Source of the DNA: Blautia hansenii DSM 20583
GTDB lineage: Bacteria > Bacillota > Clostridia > Lachnospirales > Lachnospiraceae
Direction of reading: 5' to 3'
NCBI RefSeq assembly: GCF_002222595.2
Contig: NZ_CP022413.2
Location: 442,501 to 506,500 of the forward strand
Length of the DNA stretch: 64,000 nucleotides
A program made the position numbers and the translations under genes. Positions 34,959 to 43,150 of this stretch are shown one piece after another. The stretch's first letter is position 1, and each line of letters begins with the position of its first letter. The notes below the pieces were generated by a model that was not told the DNA's origin, made no database searches, and worked only from the letters and a program-made list of their open reading frames with translations.

Positions 34959-35001
34959 GTTACGGCTGTGTTTGGAGAGGGACCCCTTTGCCAGTCGTAA
35001 C
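34959..35001 (+). promoter_or_regulatory. Structured leader between hutH and the permease gene
   Basis: GTTACGGCTG (34959-34968) pairs with CAGTCGTAAC (34992-35001), a 10-bp stem with one G-T pair, enclosing a loop in which GAGGG/CCCT can pair. No T run, so it is unlikely to be a simple terminator; it may be a processing or regulatory RNA structure. Confidence 0.4.
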
Positions 35002-35028
35002 TATCAAAAAAAGAGGGAGGTTTATTTT

Positions 35029-36363
35029 ATGGAAAATTTGCTTAATCCTGTAATCGTGGCAGTGTTGCTTCTGTGTGTACTCTGCCTGTTGAAAGTAAAC
35101 GTATTATTATCTATGTTAGTTTCACTGTTTGTGGCAGGTCTGATTGGTGGATTGCCACTTATCAGTACCGGAGATGAGGTAAGTATTATGAGTTCTGTAA
35201 TTGCCGGTTTTAGCGGTAATGCAGAAACAGCGCTGGCATATGTACTGCTTGGTACTTTTGCATCTGCTATGGCGTATACTGGTATCACAGAAATCCTTTC
35301 CAAGAAAATCGCAAGAGTAGTAGGTGGAAATAAATGGATTTTGATTGGTATCTTATTGGTAATTGCGTGTGCATCTCAGAATATTATTCCAATTCACATT
35401 GCATATATTCCAATCCTCGTTCCACCATTACTGGCTATGATGAATAAGATGAAACTGGATAGACGTGGAGTTGCCTGTACCATCGCTTTTGGTCATAAGG
35501 CTCCTTACATTGCAGTTCCTATGGGATTTGGTTTGATTTTCATGGGAATTATCAGAGATAATATCAACGATAACGCAAAAGACTTTGGATGGAAAGTTAC
35601 TGTTGGAGATATTACAGCAGTGAACTGGATTCTTGCAGTAGCTATGTTTATCGGTCTTTTGATTGCTTTATTTGTTACATACAGAAAACCTCGTGAATAC
35701 AAAGACATTCAGTTAGAAGGCGTAACGGAAACAGAAGACTTAACACTGAAATATCAGCACTGGGTAACACTTGCAGCTATTGTAGTAGTAGTAGTACTTC
35801 AGATTAAGTTTGGCTCTCTGCCGATAGCAGCTCTTGGTGGACTTCTGGTTATGTTTATATTCCAGGCAGTAAAACCAAAAGATATTGACGAGCAGTTACA
35901 AGGCGGTATTAAATTAATGGGCTTCATCGCATTTGTTATGCTAGTAGCAGGTGGTTTCGCAACTGTTCTGAAGAATACAGGTGCGGTAAATGAACTGGTT
36001 ACAAGTGCCATTTCTTTAATGGGCGGAAATAAATGGATTGCAGCTACCATTATTACTTTAATTGGTTTATTAGTAACTATGGGTATTGGTACTTCCTTCG
36101 GTACAGTTCCTGTACTGGCAGTATTATACGTTCCGTTATGTCATCAGGTTGGATTTTCACCGGCAGCTACAATCGTTCTGATGTCTGCGGCAGCAGCTCT
36201 CGGCGATGCTGGTTCACCGGCTTCTGATACAACACTGGGACCTACATCTGGTTTGAATGCAGATGGTCAGCACGACCATATTTGGGATACTTGTGTACCG
36301 ACATTCTTACACTTTAATATCCCGTTAATGATTGCGGCAATTGTTGCAGCTCAGATCCTATAA
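35029..36363 (+). CDS. Antiporter-family (YuiF/NhaC-like) permease beside hutH
   Basis: 444 residues from the ATG at 35029 (GGGAGG upstream). About eleven helices. It shows GFSGNAETALAYVLLGTFA near the N-terminus, a hydrophilic loop about 215-235, and AALGDAGSPASDTTLGPTSG near the end, the signature of the Na+/H+ antiporter family that includes YuiF. Members next to amino-acid genes are thought to move amino acids. Here it may import histidine, or exchange histidine for urocanate, with the upstream lyase; inferred from position only. Confidence 0.75.
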   Translation: MENLLNPVIVAVLLLCVLCLLKVNVLLSMLVSLFVAGLIGGLPLISTGDEVSIMSSVIAGFSGNAETALAYVLLGTFASAMAYTGITEILSKKIARVVGGNKWILIGILLVIACASQNIIPIHIAYIPILVPPLLAMMNKMKLDRRGVACTIAFGHKAPYIAVPMGFGLIFMGIIRDNINDNAKDFGWKVTVGDITAVNWILAVAMFIGLLIALFVTYRKPREYKDIQLEGVTETEDLTLKYQHWVTLAAIVVVVVLQIKFGSLPIAALGGLLVMFIFQAVKPKDIDEQLQGGIKLMGFIAFVMLVAGGFATVLKNTGAVNELVTSAISLMGGNKWIAATIITLIGLLVTMGIGTSFGTVPVLAVLYVPLCHQVGFSPAATIVLMSAAAALGDAGSPASDTTLGPTSGLNADGQHDHIWDTCVPTFLHFNIPLMIAAIVAAQIL

Positions 36364-36452
36364 AAGGAGCTTTGGATGTACGAATAATCAGGGCACCCAT
36401 CATAGTTTATATAAACAATAGATTTGCAATCATCTATTGGATGTCATGCGAG

Positions 36453-36490
36453 AAGAACCTGTTCCGGCGCCTGCGGAGCAGGTTCTTTTC
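36453..36490 (+). terminator. Terminator of the hutH-permease operon
   Basis: AAGAACCTG (36453-36461) pairs with CAGGTTCTT (36479-36487), extended by an inner TTCC/GGAG stem and outer GCG/CGC bases, ending in TTTTC. From here to 36662 the sequence is AT-rich with no gene seen. Confidence 0.8.
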
Positions 36491-36662
36491 GCATAGAGCG
36501 CTATATCTTGTATAAAAAAATACAAAACTATACAAATTTACTCTGGAATATTTTGAAAAGATGTGTTACAATAGAAAAAGCGAAGACAGAAAGTTATTCG
36601 CAGCATAATATGTATAAAATTAATCAAAATATGAAAACTAAATTTAACAGGAGGTATTCATT

Positions 36663-36827
36663 ATGCAGAAATACGTATGTGAACCATGTGGTTATGTATA
36701 TGACCCAGAATTAGGAGATCCGGATAACGGAGTAGAACCGGGAACAGCTTTTGAAGATTTACCGGAAGATTGGGTGTGCCCAATCTGCGGATTAGGAAAA
36801 GAAGAATTTGTTCCTGAAGAAGCATAA
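36663..36827 (+). CDS. Rubredoxin
   Basis: 54 residues. Iron is bound by Cys6 and Cys9 ([12 protein letters not shown]) and Cys39 and Cys42 ([13 protein letters not shown]); the [20 protein letters not shown] core is standard. A small cytosolic one-electron carrier, often serving oxygen- or peroxide-reducing enzymes in anaerobes. AGGAGG lies at 36649-36654. Monocistronic, with its own terminator. Confidence 0.95.
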   Translation: MQKYVCEPCGYVYDPELGDPDNGVEPGTAFEDLPEDWVCPICGLGKEEFVPEEA

Positions 36828-36850
36828 GTTAAATTTAAAGATGAAACAAA

Positions 36851-36879
36851 AACAGGTTCTTTCAGAGCCTGTTTTTTTG
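36851..36879 (+). terminator. Rubredoxin terminator
   Basis: AACAGGTTC (36851-36859) pairs with GAGCCTGTT (36865-36873) and runs into T7. Confidence 0.85.
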
Positions 36880-36927
36880 TGGTAAAATGGGTTGGATTAA
36901 CAAAAACGAATGAGGAGGACATGAGAT

Positions 36928-37761
36928 ATGAAGTTTACAAAAATGCAGGGAATTGGAAATGATTATGTTTATGTAAATTGTTTTCAGGAGCATATAGAAA
37001 ACCCTTCTGAGGTATCCAGAAGAATTAGCGACAGACATTTTGGAATTGGCTCTGACGGATTGATTTTAATTAAATCGTCAGAAAAAGCGGATTTTGAAAT
37101 GGAAATGTATAATGCTGACGGAAGTCAGGGCGCAATGTGCGGAAACGGAATGCGCTGTGTGGGAAAATATGTGTATGACTATGGTCTTACAGATAAAACA
37201 CGTATTTCTGTGGATACAAAGAGCGGTATTAAGTATCTGGATTTAACAGTGGAAAATAAAAAGGTAAAACAGGTTCGTGTAAACATGGGAGAGCCTGTAC
37301 TGGAAACAAAAGCAATTCCTATGATTTATGACGGGGAAAAGGTTATCAGTCAGCCGTTTAACGTAGGACAGGATATTTATGAGATTACAGCCGTATCCAT
37401 GGGAAATCCTCATGCAGTGGTATATGTAGACAATGTGAAAAGTCTCCCTTTGGAGGAAATCGGACCGAAATTTGAAAAACATACAGCATTTCCGGAAAGT
37501 GTAAATACAGAGTTTGTCCGTGTGATTGACAGGAGGACCGTAGAAATGCGCGTATGGGAGAGAGGAAGCGGGGAAACCTTAGCCTGCGGAACAGGAGCCT
37601 GTGCTGTGGCAGTAGCGTCTGTTTTAAACGGATATACAGAAGATGAAGTGACCGTAAGACTTTTGGGCGGAGATTTAAAAATTTTCTGGGACAGAGCAGA
37701 AAACTTTGTTTATATGACAGGACCCGCAGAGGTTGTGTTTGAAGGTGAAATTGAAATTTAA
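36928..37761 (+). CDS. dapF: Diaminopimelate epimerase
   Basis: 277 residues. The two catalytic cysteines are Cys71 (GAMCGNGMRCVG) and Cys220 (LACGTGACA), with the family's N-terminal KMQGIGNDYVYV block. It interconverts LL- and meso-diaminopimelate for lysine and peptidoglycan synthesis. GAGGAGGAC ribosome site. A MATE transporter gene follows 18 bp later and is probably cotranscribed. Confidence 0.95.
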   Translation: MKFTKMQGIGNDYVYVNCFQEHIENPSEVSRRISDRHFGIGSDGLILIKSSEKADFEMEMYNADGSQGAMCGNGMRCVGKYVYDYGLTDKTRISVDTKSGIKYLDLTVENKKVKQVRVNMGEPVLETKAIPMIYDGEKVISQPFNVGQDIYEITAVSMGNPHAVVYVDNVKSLPLEEIGPKFEKHTAFPESVNTEFVRVIDRRTVEMRVWERGSGETLACGTGACAVAVASVLNGYTEDEVTVRLLGGDLKIFWDRAENFVYMTGPAEVVFEGEIEI

Positions 37762-37779
37762 GAAAAGGATTGAAGGAAA

Positions 37780-39144
37780 ATGATTTTTACAAAAAGGATG
37801 AGTCTTGAGGATAAGAGGTTTTATTCCCATGTATTTCGTCTGGTTATGCCTATGGCGGTTCAGAACCTCATTAATGTAGGAGTGACCTCCACAGACGTTA
37901 TTATGCTGGGAAAAGTAGGGGAAACGGCGTTGTCGGGAGTATCGCTGGCAAATCAGATTTACTTTATTTTATCCCTGCTGTATTTTGGGCTTACCTCCGG
38001 CGCCTGTGTTTTGACTGCGCAGTACTGGGGGAAAAAGGATACGAGAACCATTGAAAAGGTCATGGGAATGTCTTTTCGCATTTCCATTCTGGCGGGAATT
38101 GTGTTTGCGGCAGCGGCATTTTTCTTCCCGTATCAGCTAATGCGTATTTTTACGGCGGATGAAGCAGTAATTGCCGCAGGTGTCAGTTACTTGAAAATCG
38201 TGGCGTTTTCTTATGTATTGTCAGCCTTTACAAATGTATATTTAAACATTATACGAAGCATTGAGCAAGTTGTCATAGCGACAGTTGTCTATGGAACTTC
38301 TCTTGCGGCAAATATTGTTTTAAACGCAATCTTTATTTTCGGACTTTTCGGGGCACCGGCTATGGGAGCGGCAGGGGCGGCTCTCGGAACACTCTGTTCC
38401 CGTGCCGTTGAAGTGGTGATTGTGGTATTTTATGCAGTGAAAATAAACCATGTGGTGAAAATCCGATTTAAGGACTGGTTTGTAAAGGATAAAGCGCTTT
38501 CAAAGGATTTCTTTACCTATGCTTTACCTGTGCTTTTAAATGAAATTGCATGGGGAGCGGGAATGGCTGCGATTTCAGCGATTGTAGGGCATTTGGGAAG
38601 CTCTGCGGTAGCAGCTCATTCTGTGGCGCAGGTGTGCAGACAGCTTTCTATGGTTATCGGATTTGGTATTTCCAGTGCAACGGCAATTATGATTGGAAAA
38701 GCCATTGGTGAGAAAAAAGAAGAGCTGGCAAGGGAATACGGAAAGAAATTCGTCAAAATTGCCATTGTATGCGGTATCGGCGGCGGATTGCTCATATTGG
38801 CGATTTCCCCATTTGTGCGAAGTATGCTGAACCTGACACCGCTGGCAAAAAGCTATCTTACAGCTATGATGTTTATTATGTCTTACTATGTAGTGGGACA
38901 ATCCATTAACACTACTTTGATTGTAGGGGTATTTCGTGCCGGCGGAGATACACGGTTTGGACTGATTTTGGATGTGGGCGTTATGTGGCTTTGCTCTATT
39001 TTAGGAGCGGCAGTGGGAGCTTTTGTCATTGGAATTCCAATGCCTTGGGTGTATATTCTGCTGTGCAGTGATGAAATTATTAAAATACCGTTTTCCATAT
39101 ATCGGTATAAAACTTATAAATGGTTAAATAACGTGACACGATAA
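37780..39144 (+). CDS. MATE-family efflux transporter
   Basis: 454 residues and about twelve helices in two matching halves (LVMPMAVQNLINVGVTSTDV in the first; YALPVLLNEIAWGAG in the second). The conserved PMAVQNL and LGTLCSRAVEV regions fit the DinF/NorM-like branch. It probably exports cationic compounds in exchange for H+ or Na+; substrate unknown. GAAGGAAA ribosome site. Cotranscribed with dapF, with no evident functional link. Confidence 0.9.
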   Translation: MIFTKRMSLEDKRFYSHVFRLVMPMAVQNLINVGVTSTDVIMLGKVGETALSGVSLANQIYFILSLLYFGLTSGACVLTAQYWGKKDTRTIEKVMGMSFRISILAGIVFAAAAFFFPYQLMRIFTADEAVIAAGVSYLKIVAFSYVLSAFTNVYLNIIRSIEQVVIATVVYGTSLAANIVLNAIFIFGLFGAPAMGAAGAALGTLCSRAVEVVIVVFYAVKINHVVKIRFKDWFVKDKALSKDFFTYALPVLLNEIAWGAGMAAISAIVGHLGSSAVAAHSVAQVCRQLSMVIGFGISSATAIMIGKAIGEKKEELAREYGKKFVKIAIVCGIGGGLLILAISPFVRSMLNLTPLAKSYLTAMMFIMSYYVVGQSINTTLIVGVFRAGGDTRFGLILDVGVMWLCSILGAAVGAFVIGIPMPWVYILLCSDEIIKIPFSIYRYKTYKWLNNVTR

Positions 39145-39172
39145 AAATAAGGGGGAAACCTCTTATTTTTTT
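39144..39172 (+). terminator. Terminator of the dapF-MATE operon
   Basis: AAAATAAGGGG (39144-39154) pairs with CCTCTTATTTT (39159-39169) on a GAAA loop, then T's. It overlaps the stop codon. Confidence 0.85.
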
Positions 39173-39173
39173 G

Positions 39174-39226
39174 TTTCATAGGAAATTGCGTCCTATGAAA
39201 CAAAAATGCTCCGCAAGGATGCGCAG
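39174..39226. repeat. Intergenic repeat element, copy 2
   Basis: TTTCATAGGA (39174-39183), AATTGCG, then the exact inverse (39191-39200), followed by ATGCTCCGCAAGGATGC; nearly identical to 29430-29484. The remaining leader to 39559 is AT-rich and holds nothing else clearly supported. Confidence 0.75.
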
Positions 39227-39559
39227 CAATGCAATCTTTTTTATCAAATGCTCTTGACAAAAAGAAAATTGTGCACTTTGGATAATGTAAAATCGACTTT
39301 GGTTTCCATAACCTGAAAAACCCATGTTTTTCCTTTAAAAATAAAAAATTTTTATCTTCCTCGGAGTGTTAAAAACACGTTAAACAATGGATTTGAAAAG
39401 GAAAATGGATATAAATGGTACAGAATTGTGCAATATTTCCCCTTTCTTTTCGGAAGAAAAAATGGTATACTGTGGAATACAAAATGTTGTGAAAACAAAA
39501 GTGAAAAAATATTATGAAATACCAGATATAGTGTTACAAAAGTTTATGAGGTGAAAGTG

Positions 39560-41695
39560 ATGATGTATGTAATTAAGAAAGACGGAACAAAAGAGGATTT
39601 CAATATCCAGAAAATTGTGCGTGCAGTGAACAAATCTGCATCCAGAATTATGTATGACTTTAAAAAGGATGAGATTGATTTTCTTTGTGAATACGCAGAG
39701 GAAAAAGCGCAGTCCTTGGAGAAGGAAGAAATCTCTATTCAGGATATGCACAATATTGTAGAGGGAGCACTGGAAAAGGTAAATCCTGCGGTTGCAAAAA
39801 GCTACCGTGATTACCGCAATTACAAACATGATTTTATTCACATGATGGATGAGGTTTATACAAAGAGCCAGTCCATCCGATATATCGGCGATAAGAGCAA
39901 TGCCAATACAGACAGTGCTCTCGTTGCTACAAAGAGAAGTCTTATTTTCAATGAATTAAACAAAGAATTGTATCGAAAATTCTTTATGACAAGAAACGAG
40001 CTTCAGGCATGTAAAGACGGATATATTTATATTCATGACCAATCCGCACGTCTGGACACCATGAACTGCTGTCTGTTTGACGTGGCAAACGTGCTGCGGG
40101 GCGGCTTTGAAATGGGAAATGTATGGTATAACGAGCCAAAGACGCTGGACACTGCTTTTGACGTTATGGGAGACATTATTTTAAGCACGGCAGCGCAGCA
40201 GTATGGCGGGTTTACTGTACCGGAGGTAGATAAAATCCTTGCGCCTTATGCAGAGAAAAGCTATCACAAATATTGCGAGGAATTCTTGAAATACGTAGAT
40301 GCTGACTGGGCGCCTGCAAAGGAGAGAGCACATCAGTATGCCATGGACAAGGTTCGCCGTGATTTTGATCAGGGCTGGCAGGGAATTGAATATAAATTAA
40401 ATACCGTTGGTTCTTCCAGAGGCGATTATCCTTTTGTTACCGTGACATTGGGGCTGGGAATGGAACGTTTTGAGAAAATGTGCAGTATTTCTCTTTTAGA
40501 AGTACATAAAGAGGGACAGGGAAAAGAAGGGCACAAAAAACCGGTGCTGTTTCCGAAAATCGTATTCTTATATGATGAAAATATTCATGGAGAAGGAAAG
40601 GAAGGCGAGGATGTCTTTGAAGCTGGAATTTCCTGTTCCGCAAAGACCATGTATCCGGATTGGCTTTCTTTAAGCGGAAAGGGATACATATCCAGCATGT
40701 ATAAGCGATATAAGAAAGTTATCAGTCCTATGGGATGCAGAGCCTTTTTAAGCCCTTGGTATGAAAGAGGCGGTATGACACCGGCAGATGACAATGATGT
40801 TCCTGTATTTGTGGGAAGATTTAATGTAGGTGCGGTAAGTCTTCATTTGCCTATGATTTTGGCAAAGGCACGTTCAGAGGACAAGGATTTCTATGAAGTG
40901 CTTGACTTTTATCTGGAAATGATCCGCAATCTTCATATCCGTACTTATGATTACTTAGGAGAGATGAAAGCATCTACCAATCCTCTTGCTTACTGTGAAG
41001 GCGGATTTTACGGCGGTAATTTAAAACCTTCTGATAAGATTAAACCGTTATTAAAGCCTATGACGGCATCTTTCGGTATTACAGCTTTAAACGAGCTTCA
41101 GGAGCTGTATAACGGTAAATCCATTCGTGAAGATGGAAAGTTTGCGTTAGAGGTACTTCAGTACATCAATAAAAAGGTGGAGCAGTACAAGAAGGAAGAC
41201 GGTAATCTGTATGCAATTTACGGCACACCGGCAGAAAGCCTCTGCGGACTTCAGGTAGAACAGTTCAGAAAGAAATACGGTATTGTGGAAGGGGTTTCTG
41301 ACAGACCTTATGTAAGTAACAGCTTCCATTGTCATGTAACAGAAGACATCACTCCGATTGAAAAGCAGGATTGTGAAGGTAGATTTTGGGAGCTTTGCAA
41401 CGGCGGAAAAATTCAGTATGTGCGCTACCCTATCGGGTATAATGTGGATGCAATCCGTGCCTTAGTCAGACGTGCTATGGATTTGGGTTATTATGAGGGA
41501 GTCAATCTTTCTCTTGCATATTGTGATGATTGCGGACACGAAGAATTGGAAATGGATGTGTGTCCGGTATGCGGTTCTAAGAACTTGACAAAAATTGACA
41601 GAATGAACGGATACCTGTCTTACAGTCGTGTGCATGGGGATACTCGTTTAAATACGGCAAAGATGGCTGAAATCGCAGAACGTAAGTCTATGTAA
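39560..41695 (+). CDS. nrdD: Anaerobic ribonucleoside-triphosphate reductase
   Basis: 711 residues from the ATG at 39560 (GAGGTG six bases before it); a GTG at 39551 and ATG at 39563 are alternatives. Order: ATP-cone (MYVIKKDGTKEDFNIQKIV), ten-stranded barrel with DTMNCCLFDV, and the C-terminal part with the zinc site CDDCGHEELEMDVCPVCG followed by the glycyl-radical segment RMNGYLS. It makes deoxynucleotides without oxygen. Its activase NrdG is not encoded next to it, which is unusual. Long 330-bp leader, probably regulated. Confidence 0.93.
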   Translation: MMYVIKKDGTKEDFNIQKIVRAVNKSASRIMYDFKKDEIDFLCEYAEEKAQSLEKEEISIQDMHNIVEGALEKVNPAVAKSYRDYRNYKHDFIHMMDEVYTKSQSIRYIGDKSNANTDSALVATKRSLIFNELNKELYRKFFMTRNELQACKDGYIYIHDQSARLDTMNCCLFDVANVLRGGFEMGNVWYNEPKTLDTAFDVMGDIILSTAAQQYGGFTVPEVDKILAPYAEKSYHKYCEEFLKYVDADWAPAKERAHQYAMDKVRRDFDQGWQGIEYKLNTVGSSRGDYPFVTVTLGLGMERFEKMCSISLLEVHKEGQGKEGHKKPVLFPKIVFLYDENIHGEGKEGEDVFEAGISCSAKTMYPDWLSLSGKGYISSMYKRYKKVISPMGCRAFLSPWYERGGMTPADDNDVPVFVGRFNVGAVSLHLPMILAKARSEDKDFYEVLDFYLEMIRNLHIRTYDYLGEMKASTNPLAYCEGGFYGGNLKPSDKIKPLLKPMTASFGITALNELQELYNGKSIREDGKFALEVLQYINKKVEQYKKEDGNLYAIYGTPAESLCGLQVEQFRKKYGIVEGVSDRPYVSNSFHCHVTEDITPIEKQDCEGRFWELCNGGKIQYVRYPIGYNVDAIRALVRRAMDLGYYEGVNLSLAYCDDCGHEELEMDVCPVCGSKNLTKIDRMNGYLSYSRVHGDTRLNTAKMAEIAERKSM

Positions 41696-41793
41696 GAAAG
41701 ATTTTCTTCAAGATTTTGTTTCATTTTTGAAAAAATTGTGATACCATATTTTTGACTTTATAAAAATTTTAGAAAAGCAGAGGGATAAGAAAT

Positions 41794-43092
41794 ATGGAAT
41801 CGTATGGATATTTGTTAGACTTGGCATTAATTTTGCTGAGTACGAAAGTATTTGGGCTTATTACAAGAAGAGTAAAGCTGCCGCAGGTAGTAGGTGCTCT
41901 TTTGGCAGGTTTGATTTTAGGACCGGCGTGTATCGGCGTACTGCATCAGACAGATTTCATTTATCAGGTTTCTGAAATCGGCGTTATTGTATTGATGTTC
42001 TGTGCCGGTTTGGAGACAGATGTTGATGAATTGAAGAAAAGTGGAAAAGCTTCCTTTGTAATTGCGTTGCTGGGAGTAATTGTTCCGCTGTTAGGCGGAT
42101 TTGCAGTGGCAGCGTATTTTAACAGACCGGGTATGCTGGAGCCGGCGGCAGATGTAAGCGTAATTTTACAGAATGTGTTTATCGGTGTTATTCTCACTGC
42201 AACATCGGTAAGTATTTCGGTTGAAACTTTAAAAGAAATGGGAAAACTGAATACAAAAGCGGGAAATGCTATTTTAGGCGCAGCGATTATTGATGATATT
42301 TTAGGTATTGTGGCGTTGACTATCATTACCAGCTTAGCAGACTCATCTGTAAATGTTGCTCTGGTATTTATTAAGATTATCGGCTTCTTTATCTTTGTGG
42401 GAGTGGGCGGATACCTGCTTCACATTATCTTCCAGAAATGGGTGAAGGGATATGAAAGAGATTTACAGCGTTTCGTTATTTTGGCATTTGTAATCTGTTT
42501 ACTGTTTTCTTACTGTGCAGAGGAATTCTTTGGAGTGGCAGACATTACCGGCGCATTCTTTGCAGGACTTATTATTACAAAGACAACCCATACGACTTAT
42601 ATTGCAAGACGATTTGGAATTTTATCTTATATCCTTTTATCGCCTGTATTTTTCGCAAATATCGGTTTGCAGGTAGAGCTTCCAAGCATGAGCCCGATGA
42701 TTATAGGATTTGCGGTTACTTTGGTAATCGTTGCTGTTCTCACAAAGGTAGTGGGCTGCGGTGCAGGTGCGAAGCTTTGCAAATACAGCAATAAAGACTG
42801 TATACGTATTGGTGCAGGTATGGTTTCCAGAGGCGAGGTCGCCTTGATTGTAGCGGCAAAGGGAAATGCCATTGGACTGATTTCCGCTGATTTAATGGGT
42901 CCGATTGTTATTGTGGTAGTAATTACGACGATTATTTCACCAATTCTTTTAAAAATGACTTTCAGCGAAAAAGACCATAAGGACGAAGGCAATGATTTTG
43001 TAGAAAGTGATTTGATGAAACAGTTAGAAGAATATGACGAGGAAATGGAAAAAGAACAGTCTCGTTACGTAACAATAAAAGATAAGAAATAA
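41794..43092 (+). CDS. CPA2-family cation/proton antiporter (KefB-like)
   Basis: 432 residues with about twelve helices: LPQVVGALLAGLILGPACIG (the usual VxGxxLAGxxLGP block), FCAGLETDVDELKKSG, AAIIDDILGIVALT with the ion-coupling acidic pair, and GMVSRGEVALIVAAKG. The acidic/basic tail of about 45 residues lacks a TrkA-N domain. It exchanges Na+ or K+ for protons. AGAGGGATAAG ribosome site. Stands alone after nrdD. Confidence 0.9.
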   Translation: MESYGYLLDLALILLSTKVFGLITRRVKLPQVVGALLAGLILGPACIGVLHQTDFIYQVSEIGVIVLMFCAGLETDVDELKKSGKASFVIALLGVIVPLLGGFAVAAYFNRPGMLEPAADVSVILQNVFIGVILTATSVSISVETLKEMGKLNTKAGNAILGAAIIDDILGIVALTIITSLADSSVNVALVFIKIIGFFIFVGVGGYLLHIIFQKWVKGYERDLQRFVILAFVICLLFSYCAEEFFGVADITGAFFAGLIITKTTHTTYIARRFGILSYILLSPVFFANIGLQVELPSMSPMIIGFAVTLVIVAVLTKVVGCGAGAKLCKYSNKDCIRIGAGMVSRGEVALIVAAKGNAIGLISADLMGPIVIVVVITTIISPILLKMTFSEKDHKDEGNDFVESDLMKQLEEYDEEMEKEQSRYVTIKDKK

Positions 43093-43100
43093 GAGAAAGG

Positions 43101-43135
43101 GAGTTGTAGCATTTTAATGCGGCAACTCTCCTTTG
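43101..43135 (+). terminator. Terminator of the antiporter gene
   Basis: GAGTTG (43101-43106) pairs with CAACTC (43123-43128), with an inner GCATT/AATGC stem, then TCCTTTG. The stem ends close to the next ribosome site. Confidence 0.65.
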
Positions 43136-43150
43136 TTAGAGGGAGAAAAA

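Noticed and set aside
36364..36662. Riboswitch or small RNA before rubredoxin
   Set aside because: Only the upstream operon terminator and AT-rich sequence are seen; no conserved RNA motif recognised.
39521..39535. NrdR box before nrdD
   Set aside because: ACCAGATATAGTGTT partly matches the NrdR pattern, but the usual second box about 31 bp away was not found.
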